Shown here piece after piece: positions 6,002-11,481 of a DNA stretch of 11,481 bases. The stretch's first letter is position 1, and each line of letters opens with the position of its first letter. A program made the translations under genes and the position numbers. The DNA is taken from assembly GCA_937934635.1 (NCBI GenBank), contig CALGZD010000112.1, forward strand, positions 1-11,481, read 5' to 3'. This DNA is from an uncultured Deinococcales bacterium. GTDB lineage: Bacteria; Deinococcota; Deinococci; Deinococcales; Trueperaceae. Below the pieces are notes generated by a model. The model was not told the origin of the DNA, ran no database searches, and saw only the letters and a program-made list of their open reading frames with translations.

Positions 6002-7957
6002 GTGTCTTTGGAGCGTCGCTATAGTTTGACACGTGTATGCCTTAGCCGTGGTCAAATCAGTTGTACCCAATCATTATCTAGTTTTTTTCCAGCAAACGAT
6101 AAGCTTGAAGTTGTTGATACTATTACGGGTGATGTCATAGAACTTCAGTCAAATCATTCAGAAAGTAGTGGTTTAACTAAGCCTAAAATAATCTTAGGTC
6201 TTCGCAATTTTTACCAAAAACATGCCTTACAGGTAAACGACACTGTTCTTTTGAAATATGCAGAAGAGGGTGATAAAAATGTGATTCACATCACCCCTGT
6301 GCGGGCAAGACGCAAAATGGATTTGCGTAACCCTTCTGCTCTCAAAGCACTAGTTGACCATGTGGCAAACTCACCTACACCATTGTCTGAATCAGACGTA
6401 CACGGTTTATATCCTGAGCTGCCCCACAACCTTGACTTAAATGCGCTTTTTAGACAAGATCAACGCATTACGAAGCATGAAGGTCGTTGGCAAAATGCTG
6501 CTTTACGTGCAGCTATTGTTAAGCAGAACAAAGAAACTAGTAGAAAAGAAGCTAGTGCAGCAGAAAGCTTACAAACTGTAGCTCAAGAAGAACGCAATCT
6601 TGTTTCTGTTGGGGCTATAGCTACAAGCTCAAACACACTGCCTACACCTGCTACACAAATACCAGTAGGACAAGTGCTAGCAGGTCAAATACCGGTAGGT
6701 CAAGTATCAGCAGAATCAGGGCAAATATCAGAGCAAGCTCAAATTCAGGCTCAAATTCAGGCTCAAATGGTGCAAACACAGGTACGTGCGCCAAATGAAT
6801 CTTTAGGACAAGATGTTACTCAACGTATTGAGGCTTTTCATAAAGATACGCTGATTGAAGTGAATACACCTGATGAAAACACGCAGGCAGCACAAACATT
6901 AAGAGAGTCTATTGCAAAAAGTAGACCTGCATTTTTTGCTCCAAATAAGCAAGACAATAAAAATACAGAATCACACCGTACAAATGCAATTGGTTCAGGT
7001 ACAGCGGAGATTGCTTCTAGTATTTCTGGAAATACTGATTCTAACGCTAGTTCGAAGATTAGTTCTAAAGACAGCTCCAACGCTACCCCAAGCTTCAATA
7101 ACGAAATTTCTATCCAGAAGCACCTAACACAAAGTTCGCCACAACAAATTGCACAACAGGTAGCGCAACACGGGGTACAGCCAGACGCTCTTAAAGTGAC
7201 TGGTGATTATGCAGCGCTACATAAACAAGCAAGAGAGAAGCTCGAGCCCCTCGGTTTCTCCGTCTCAAGCATAGAACAAGGTCAGCTTCTTCTAAGAGCA
7301 GACATGGCCAGAGACAACTACACAGTGCTCATGTACCTTCTACCAGATTTTGAAACCCTGAACTGGCCAAGTGCTTTAGCACAACGCCTAAAAACAGATG
7401 CAAAATATTTAAGCATTTTGGGTAATAGCAATGAGTTGCTCAAACTAGATAATTCAGCAAGCTTTGTTCGTGCCACACGTTGGTCTTGGCAAGCACTAGA
7501 TCGCATACTACAAATCAATGAGCATATGGCAGTTGGTCCTGCTGTGCTCGAGCCTTGTTTTAACCAAACTGGTCTGGACCTACCTCAAGTAGAAGTTTTC
7601 CAAGATTTACTCAATCAACACCTTGAAGAAGTTGGCTTCTTTTCTGAAATCATTCAAAGCGTAGCAAGTCGTAAAACCCCTTCTGTTTTTATTCTTGATG
7701 ACATCATGACAGACCTAGAGGCTTCTGGTTCACACGTATCACGAGAAAGCGTTGTGTCTATTTTAAGAACACTATCTCAAATACCGTTTAACCTGATTGA
7801 AATTACCAATAACCACGAATATGTACTCAATAGAGATGTAAGCGCTAGTTTAGATCGTTTAGAAAAGTATTGTGGTTCTTTAAAAGCAAATTTACCCAAC
7901 CACTCTAGTGTCGAGCGCTTCACAGCTTCGGATGAAGATTTGCTAGTCACTGACTAA
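6002..7957 (+). CDS. Large protein of unknown function with possible B3-like N-terminus
   Basis: Not recognised as a named family. From GTG 6002 it is 651 aa; GTG 5978 would add 8. Three parts are visible. The N-terminus (about 10-90) has the pattern FFPANDKLEVVDTITGD, then GLRNFYQKHALQVNDTVLLK, which resembles the strand-rich B3/AbrB-like DNA-binding fold. It is followed by a basic segment RARRKMDLRNPS and a possible winged-helix-like region to about 165. A long Gln/Ala/Ser/Thr-rich low-complexity linker (about 170-400) contains 30-bp and 12-bp in-frame repeats. A conserved-looking globular C-terminus (about 405-640) has mixed helices and strands, Trp-rich in its first half. There is no signal peptide or membrane segment, so it is probably cytoplasmic. 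A DNA-binding or restriction-type role is inference only. A strong terminator follows, so the gene is its own unit. Confidence 0.8.
   Translation: MSLERRYSLTRVCLSRGQISCTQSLSSFFPANDKLEVVDTITGDVIELQSNHSESSGLTKPKIILGLRNFYQKHALQVNDTVLLKYAEEGDKNVIHITPVRARRKMDLRNPSALKALVDHVANSPTPLSESDVHGLYPELPHNLDLNALFRQDQRITKHEGRWQNAALRAAIVKQNKETSRKEASAAESLQTVAQEERNLVSVGAIATSSNTLPTPATQIPVGQVLAGQIPVGQVSAESGQISEQAQIQAQIQAQMVQTQVRAPNESLGQDVTQRIEAFHKDTLIEVNTPDENTQAAQTLRESIAKSRPAFFAPNKQDNKNTESHRTNAIGSGTAEIASSISGNTDSNASSKISSKDSSNATPSFNNEISIQKHLTQSSPQQIAQQVAQHGVQPDALKVTGDYAALHKQAREKLEPLGFSVSSIEQGQLLLRADMARDNYTVLMYLLPDFETLNWPSALAQRLKTDAKYLSILGNSNELLKLDNSASFVRATRWSWQALDRILQINEHMAVGPAVLEPCFNQTGLDLPQVEVFQDLLNQHLEEVGFFSEIIQSVASRKTPSVFILDDIMTDLEASGSHVSRESVVSILRTLSQIPFNLIEITNNHEYVLNRDVSASLDRLEKYCGSLKANLPNHSSVERFTASDEDLLVTD
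6659..6718 (+). repeat. 30-bp tandem duplication in the large unknown gene
   Basis: Two adjacent 30-bp units encode IPVGQVLAGQ and IPVGQVSAES. The half-repeat (gta gg[at] caa) recurs within each unit. It lies in the low-complexity linker. Confidence 0.75.
6737..6772 (+). repeat. 12-bp tandem repeat in the large unknown gene
   Basis: gctcaaattcag is present twice exactly and once partially. The translation is the repeated tetrapeptide AQIQ. Confidence 0.85.
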
Positions 7958-7981
7958 CACAATTCAAAACTAATGACATAC

Positions 7982-8019
7982 AAAGGACTATTCGAATTTT
8001 GGATAGTCCTTTTATATTT
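7982..8019 (+). terminator. Rho-independent terminator after the large unknown gene
   Basis: A perfect 10-bp stem AAAGGACTAT/ATAGTCCTTT with an 11-nt loop, followed by a T-rich tail. It lies 24 bp after the stop codon. Confidence 0.88.
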
Positions 8020-8126
8020 AACTTTATATTCAACCAGCAAACATGCTCTCGCTAACGTTTTCTGTCACAAAATACTCACAACATAGCTCTACTATCTAAG
8101 TATCTTTTAGCGCAGTAAACAGGGTG

Positions 8127-8176
8127 ATTTTGCTATTTTTAGGGCAAAATAGCTAATTTTGCAGCAAAATAGCTAA
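8127..8176. repeat. 20-bp period repeat forming a hairpin
   Basis: GCAAAATAGCTAA occurs at 8144-8156 and 8164-8176. The segment between them (AGCTAATTTTGC) is its near-complement, so the region folds into a hairpin of about 12 pairs with one bulge. A further complementary arm ATTTTGC lies at 8127-8133. No gene is associated. Confidence 0.65.
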
Positions 8177-8198
8177 AAAATATGATGAAATTTATAAA

Positions 8199-8218
8199 GA
8201 GGCTATCTCAAAAAAGTG
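8199..8218. mobile_element. Possible insertion-sequence end remnant
   Basis: GAGGCTATCTCAAAAAAGTG resembles terminal inverted repeats of the GAGGCTGTCTCAAAA type found on several IS families. No matching second end or transposase is in the window, so at most this is a relic. Confidence 0.25.
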
Positions 8219-8326
8219 TCTAATAGAGATATACTTTGCGTTTGCTTTGTTAATTTTTGCAAGGCGGCACATCGCAGCAAGAATTTAGTGCATTCATAAG
8301 AAGAGATAATTGATGGAGGTCAATCA

Positions 8327-8806
8327 ATGAACATTTCAAAAAAACAAGTATTGCTGATACTTTGTTTCATAACTTTGGGTCTATTTTTAACGGCTTGTCG
8401 TATCACCACAAACCCAACACCGACAACGCCCACACCAACGAACCAGCCAGGCATACAAGCACCAGACATTACAGCACTACGCATTATATTCGACGCAAAT
8501 AACTCAACACCTATAAGCACAAACTCAAGACAACCAGTGCTTCTAAAAACGAATGACAAAGTAACTATCTTCGCTCAATTTTCAAGCGATACAGCTTTAG
8601 AAGCTGCCCAAATCTTCTTACTCCCTGCCGATAACTCCACAGCTATTCGTTTTGATATGAATTGCAACGAAAAACATGAATGTAATTATCTTTGGGATTT
8701 GGCAAATCCACAGATTGCCCTCGGCTTATACAACTTGACCGTAAGAGCGAAAAATCAAGAAGCTTCAATTGGTGCAGATTACCAAGATACATTCTTAGTG
8801 TATTAA
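8327..8806 (+). CDS. Small lipoprotein of unknown function
   Basis: A 159-aa exported lipoprotein. Residues 1-23 form a lipoprotein signal peptide (KK, hydrophobic core, lipobox LTAC), so C24 would be lipidated. A Thr/Pro-rich spacer (about 27-42, TPTTPTPT) tethers a globular part of about 110 residues. Its alternating hydrophobic pattern suggests a beta-sandwich (Ig-like) fold. C113 and C119 are close enough for a disulphide. The start is firm: GGAGGT (8315-8320) sits 6 nt before the ATG. I recognise no family. The gene stands alone, with a terminator on either side (7982-8019 and 8894-8937). Confidence 0.85.
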   Translation: MNISKKQVLLILCFITLGLFLTACRITTNPTPTTPTPTNQPGIQAPDITALRIIFDANNSTPISTNSRQPVLLKTNDKVTIFAQFSSDTALEAAQIFLLPADNSTAIRFDMNCNEKHECNYLWDLANPQIALGLYNLTVRAKNQEASIGADYQDTFLVY

Positions 8807-8893
8807 GCTCAGTATATTAATTGCTGACTTAGTTGTTTGGAAAGTTCTAAACTCAGAACATTTTACTAGACATTTTAACAATCCAAAAAACTT

Positions 8894-8937
8894 CAAACAC
8901 CTCCTACTACATAGTGGGAGGTGTTTGCTTTGTTTTT
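8894..8937 (+). terminator. Rho-independent terminator after the lipoprotein gene
   Basis: A 15-bp stem (8894-8908 with 8913-8927, one G-U pair) and an ACAT loop, followed by CTTTGTTTTT. This is the strongest terminator in the window. Confidence 0.92.
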
Positions 8938-8953
8938 CAACACACTTTATAAA
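8925..8953 (+). promoter_or_regulatory. Candidate promoter of the small RNA
   Basis: TTGCTT (8925-8930) and TATAAA (8948-8953) are exactly 17 bp apart. The -35 overlaps the tail of the preceding terminator. The -35 hexamer is the one found upstream of tRNA-Trp. Confidence 0.4.
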
Positions 8954-8959
8954 AATACA

Positions 8960-9122
8960 TAGCTTGCAAACATTTCCTAAACAATCCTTAGCTAGACTAC
9001 GAAGCATAGAGCGCAAGTAACAAACCTAAAGCTCTCTAAAACTTCCTTTCATTTATTCTCCTCCCCTTTCTTTTAGCCTCTATATATCAGAAAAGCTCTG
9101 AATATCAGAGGCTGCTTTTTTT
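8960..9122 (+). ncRNA. Candidate small RNA with pyrimidine-rich anti-SD segment
   Basis: Between the candidate promoter at 8925-8953 and the terminator at 9075-9122 lies about 160 nt with no coding frame on the + strand. Just before the terminator hairpin is a pyrimidine tract with CTCCTCCCC (9058-9066), complementary to purine-rich Shine-Dalgarno sequences, including the GGAGG of the lipoprotein gene. Small RNAs that block ribosome binding often use such an unpaired C/U-rich seed. The alternative is a long pta leader with an attenuator, since pta begins 52 bp later. The 5' end is an estimate. Confidence 0.3.
9075..9122 (+). terminator. Orphan terminator upstream of pta
   Basis: AGCCTCT (9075-9081) pairs with AGAGGCT (9107-9113). 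An inner CAGA/TCTG pair lies across a mismatched internal loop, and GC plus a seven-T run follows. No protein gene ends immediately before it. Confidence 0.7.
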
Positions 9123-9159
9123 CATACACAAACTCTGGCTAAGGGGACCACAATTTGCG

Positions 9160-9165
9160 TAGACT
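9160..9165 (+). promoter_or_regulatory. Candidate -10 box of a leaderless pta transcript
   Basis: TAGACT fits TANNNT and lies 9 bp before ATG 9175, which has no SD. No good -35 is seen, so support is weak. Confidence 0.25.
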
Positions 9166-9174
9166 GAAGTATCT

Positions 9175-10167
9175 ATGCAAAGTCAACTACTCGAACAAAT
9201 TTATGCAAAAGCAAAAGCTAAACAGGCAAAGGTTGTCTTACCAGAAGGTGAAGACCCACGTACGCTTGAAGCCGCAAGAAAAATTCAAGATAGTCAACTG
9301 GCACACCCTATAGTATTAGGAAAACCTGATGAGTTAGAGAAAATAGCTAAAGAACATAATTTATCTCTGGATCAAATCGAAATTATCAATCCTGAAACAA
9401 GCGACAAGCTAGATGTTTACAGTGAAGGCTACGTTAACCGCAGAAGTAAAAACACGCCTGAGTCAGCCGAGAGAGTGGTCAAGAAAGCACTAAACTATGG
9501 TGGCATGATGGTTCACCTAGGAGATGCCGATGCAATGGTTGCAGGGGCATCTAATCCTACGGCTCGAGTCATTAAAGCTGCGCTTATAACAATTGGTGTA
9601 GCAGAAGGCATCAAAGTAGCTTCTAGTTACTTCCTAATGCAATTGCCTGAATTCCAAGGGCAAAAAGATAAAGCATTGATTTTTGCTGACTGTGGTGTAA
9701 ACATTGACCCAAATCCAGAACAGCTTGCAGATATTGCTATAAGCTCAGCCCAAAACGCTGAAAAGCTGCTTGGTGAGCCTGCCAAAGTAGCTATGCTATC
9801 TTTCTCTACACAAGGTAGCGCCCAGCACCCACTCATTGACAAAGTTACGAAAGCAACTGCTATTTTAAAAGAAAAAGCTCCTGAACTAGCAGTTGCAGGT
9901 GAATTGCAAGCAGATGCAGCACTCATTCCAAGTGTGGCAGCAAAAAAAGTGAATGATGACAGTGGGGTTGCTGGTCACGCCAATGTCTTGATTTTTCCAG
10001 ACATCAACGCTGGCAACATTTGCTATAAAATGGTGCAGTACACTGCCAACGCACAAGCAGTTGGTCCAATTCTACAAGGTTTTGCAAAACCTATTAGCGA
10101 TCTTTCACGTGGTGCAAGTGTGGATGATATTATCACTGCAACTGCTATTATTTTAGCTACAAGCTAA
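9175..10167 (+). CDS. pta: Phosphate acetyltransferase
   Basis: Interconverts acetyl-CoA and acetyl phosphate in the cytoplasm, usually paired with acetate kinase for acetate production or uptake. At 330 aa it is the short single-domain (Pta/EutD) form. Family motifs are VVLPEGEDPRTLEAA near the N-terminus, GDADAMVAGASNPTARV (about 117-132) and the C-terminal GFAKPISDLSRGAS. S311, R312 and D318 correspond to the catalytic Ser309, Arg310 and Asp316 of the Methanosarcina enzyme. The position matching its Arg287 is Tyr289 here, which is worth checking. No acetate kinase gene is in the window, so the pair is split or the partner lies elsewhere. The start lacks an SD, but ATG 9175 gives the standard N-terminus. 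I see no clear terminator behind it. Confidence 0.93.
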   Translation: MQSQLLEQIYAKAKAKQAKVVLPEGEDPRTLEAARKIQDSQLAHPIVLGKPDELEKIAKEHNLSLDQIEIINPETSDKLDVYSEGYVNRRSKNTPESAERVVKKALNYGGMMVHLGDADAMVAGASNPTARVIKAALITIGVAEGIKVASSYFLMQLPEFQGQKDKALIFADCGVNIDPNPEQLADIAISSAQNAEKLLGEPAKVAMLSFSTQGSAQHPLIDKVTKATAILKEKAPELAVAGELQADAALIPSVAAKKVNDDSGVAGHANVLIFPDINAGNICYKMVQYTANAQAVGPILQGFAKPISDLSRGASVDDIITATAIILATS

Positions 10168-10224
10168 ACTAATCAGTGGAAGTTATTAGTACTATTTTAA
10201 TACCAATTCGGCTTATATCCGTAG

Positions 10225-10244
10225 TTTAGTCTGATTTAGTCTGA
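10225..10244 (+). repeat. 10-bp tandem duplication
   Basis: tttagtctga occurs twice head to tail in the gap after pta. Confidence 0.8.
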
Positions 10245-10329
10245 TGTCATTTTATTTTTATGGAGATATCTAGGTAACTCACAGATTATTAGATACAGAC
10301 TATGGTTGAGCAAATGATAGCTTGTTTAT

Positions 10330-10353
10330 TACATATATTTTTGGACACGGTAT
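10330..10353 (-). repeat. 24-bp inverted repeat, right copy
   Basis: The reverse complement matches 1455-1478 at 23 of 24 positions. It also forms most of the left arm of the MITE-like element at 10336-10498. Confidence 0.75.
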
Positions 10354-10498
10354 TAGGCAAGAAGCGAAGTCTACAAGTTCGCAATAATAGATAGTAATAA
10401 CTTAAAGCTGTGAATTTAAAGCTGTGAACTTAAAGCTGTGAAATTAAAGCTATAGATTTCAAGTTATGAATTTCAAACTAGTATTGTGTTCGGAAATA
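10336..10498. mobile_element. MITE-like element with inverted arms and internal array
   Basis: The left arm (10336-10356) and the reverse complement of the right arm (10478-10498) align without gaps at 15 of 21 positions, and all six differences are transitions. The interior is non-coding and holds the 14-bp tandem array. The right arm lies 33 bp upstream of the next gene and may affect its promoter. No target-site duplication is evident, so the mobile label is tentative. Confidence 0.4.
10402..10471 (+). repeat. 14-bp tandem array, five copies
   Basis: The first three units (ttaaagctgtgaa plus one variable base) differ only at the last position. Units 4 and 5 are increasingly diverged, and a degenerate sixth runs to 10485. 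The gradient suggests recent growth at the left end. Confidence 0.9.
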
Positions 10499-10531
10499 AG
10501 TACACAAATTTAAAAAACAAGGTGAATAATA

Positions 10532-11341
10532 GTGAAGCCAACAAAGACACCTCAGAAAGCAATAAAGCTATCTTTAAAACGATTTCTATTTCTTACTTTG
10601 CCTCTTGCGATTCTCACACTGAACATGGCAAGCTGTCAGAGTACTGTGAAAAAGTTAAATCCTGAAATCATCAATGTATATCCACATGATTCAGCAGCCT
10701 TTACACAAGGCTTGCTCTATTATGATGGCAAGCTTTATGAAAGCACTGGGCTTAATGGTAGCTCATCGCTTCGTGAAGTAGAGGTTGAAACAGGTAAGGT
10801 ACTGCGCCTTTTTCCACTCGATGACCAATTTTTTGCAGAAGGGCTCGAGCGTGTTAATGACAAGCTGATTCAAATCACTTGGCGCAGCGGCGTGGCTTTC
10901 CTCTACGATCTAAAAACCTTTGAACGCCAAAAAGTTTTTAACTACGACGGTGAGGGTTGGGGAATTTGCTACGATGGTGAATACCTATACATGAGTGATG
11001 GCAGCACCAAACTCTTTAAGAGAGACCCCGAAAGTTTTGAGTTGATAAGTTCTGTAACAGTCGAGCAAAATGGCAATGCTATCAGGGATTTAAACGAACT
11101 TGAATGTATTGGTGATTTTATCTATGCAAATGTCTGGCATACAGACAGAATTTTAAAAATAAATAAAGATTCTGGTAATGTTGTTGCGGAAATCGATGCT
11201 TCAAACCTACTGACACCTGAACAACGAAGAGCGCTCAACCGAGAAGCTGTCCTAAATGGCATAGCCTATAATGCAGAAACAGAAAATTTTTACATTACAG
11301 GCAAGTTATGGCCAAAACTCTTCGAAGTCAAGTTCAAATAA
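10532..11341 (+). CDS. Glutaminyl-peptide cyclotransferase, lipoprotein
   Basis: Beta-propeller glutamine cyclotransferase of the plant/bacterial type, which converts N-terminal glutamine of peptides to pyroglutamate. A basic N-terminus and hydrophobic stretch (about 15-30) lead to a lipobox-like MASC with C35. The mature enzyme is therefore probably lipid-anchored outside the cytoplasm. Family motifs run in order: HDSAAFTQGLLY (52-63), STGLNGSSSLREV (71-83), FAEGLE (101-106, E103 being the likely catalytic acid), EGWGICYDG (141-149), LNELEC (187-192), LNGIAY (241-246) and TGKLWPKLFEV (257-267). Length (269 aa) is normal, so it is complete. Start GTG 10532 is supported by AAGGTG (10519-10524). 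The gene follows the MITE-like element and is the last in the window. Confidence 0.9.
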   Translation: MKPTKTPQKAIKLSLKRFLFLTLPLAILTLNMASCQSTVKKLNPEIINVYPHDSAAFTQGLLYYDGKLYESTGLNGSSSLREVEVETGKVLRLFPLDDQFFAEGLERVNDKLIQITWRSGVAFLYDLKTFERQKVFNYDGEGWGICYDGEYLYMSDGSTKLFKRDPESFELISSVTVEQNGNAIRDLNELECIGDFIYANVWHTDRILKINKDSGNVVAEIDASNLLTPEQRRALNREAVLNGIAYNAETENFYITGKLWPKLFEVKFK

Positions 11342-11396
11342 GACAGCCGTAAAAGTCGATTGAGGAACTATTACCTTATCCATTTAGAGATTAAAG

Positions 11397-11480
11397 GTCA
11401 TTCTGAGCAATAGCGAAGAATCTTCGTCACACAGGTAAAAAACGAGATTCTTCATTTCGCTGCGCTACATTCAGAATGAC
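11397..11480. repeat. Dispersed imperfect palindrome at the right edge
   Basis: GTCATTCTGA (11397-11406) and TCAGAATGAC (11471-11480) are perfect 10-bp ends. Inside, GCGAAGAATCT is mirrored by AGATTCTTC plus TTCGC. I recognise this GTCATTCTGAGC...GAAGAATC design as a common intergenic repeat in several bacterial phyla (from memory). It may also act as a transcript 3' stabiliser for the preceding gene. Confidence 0.65.
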
Positions 11481-11481
11481 A

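Noticed and set aside
6838..7098. 86-codon - strand frame inside the large unknown gene
   Set aside because: Antisense of the low-complexity linker; its Leu/Glu/Val periodicity reflects repeats on the other strand.
8795..9016. 73-codon - strand frame between the lipoprotein gene and pta
   Set aside because: It is read straight through a strong + strand terminator stem, is Cys/Lys-rich without domain character, and starts with TTG without a convincing SD.
9027..9070. SD-like GGGGAGGAG on the - strand followed by ATG and an 8-codon frame
   Set aside because: The frame (MKGSFREL) is too short and has no coding gene behind it; the purine run is simply the complement of the pyrimidine tract of the candidate small RNA.
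9627..9926. 99-codon - strand frame inside pta
   Set aside because: The + strand encodes conserved Pta sequence throughout this interval.
10402..10471. Possible CRISPR array
   Set aside because: Units are 14 bp with no spacers and there are no cas genes, so it is a simple tandem array.

Overview
The window is a low-GC (about 40 % by eye) bacterial chromosome segment. It holds seven protein genes, all on the + strand, and one tRNA gene on the - strand. Two genes encode lipoproteins and one an exported S41 protease, so surface functions are prominent. No phage, plasmid, CRISPR or intact transposase gene is visible. Some starts have clear Shine-Dalgarno sequences (6002, 8327, 10532). Others have none and instead a promoter-like -10 box just upstream (1689, 2883, 9175), which suggests leaderless transcripts. 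This mixture, with DUF4377 domains and Deinococcus-like traits in the large unknown gene, hints at a Deinococcota- or Chloroflexota-like lineage. That assignment is weak and rests on recall rather than a search.

Layout. 3-1334: 3' part of a secreted-type protein with two DUF4377 domains; its reading frame runs off the left edge. 1335-1649: intergenic, with a palindromic repeat and one arm of a long-range 24-bp inverted repeat. 1689-3605: a PatB/MalY-type PLP C-S lyase followed by a family 5 uracil-DNA glycosylase. 3606-5169: a promoter with an operator-like dyad, then an S41 C-terminal processing protease. 5170-6001: a structured intergenic element, a terminator, tRNA-Trp on the - strand with its promoter, and a 400-bp repeat-rich gap. 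6002-7957: a large protein of unknown function with a possible B3-like N-terminus. 7958-9174: a terminator, a small lipoprotein gene, a second terminator, and then a candidate small RNA with its own promoter and terminator. 9175-10167: phosphate acetyltransferase. 10168-10531: a MITE-like element with a 14-bp tandem array. 10532-11341: a glutaminyl-peptide cyclotransferase lipoprotein. The window closes with a dispersed-repeat palindrome.

The genes do not form one pathway; this looks like ordinary core chromosome with individually transcribed genes. The unusual signals are at the DNA level. The octamer GCTCGAGC occurs six times in unrelated codon contexts, in the manner of the cyanobacterial HIP1 palindrome. 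Short tandem duplications (10-30 bp) recur inside genes and between them. A 24-bp inverted repeat pair (23/24 identical) lies 8.9 kb apart. An orphan terminator preceded by a promoter and an anti-SD-like pyrimidine tract looks like a small RNA gene.
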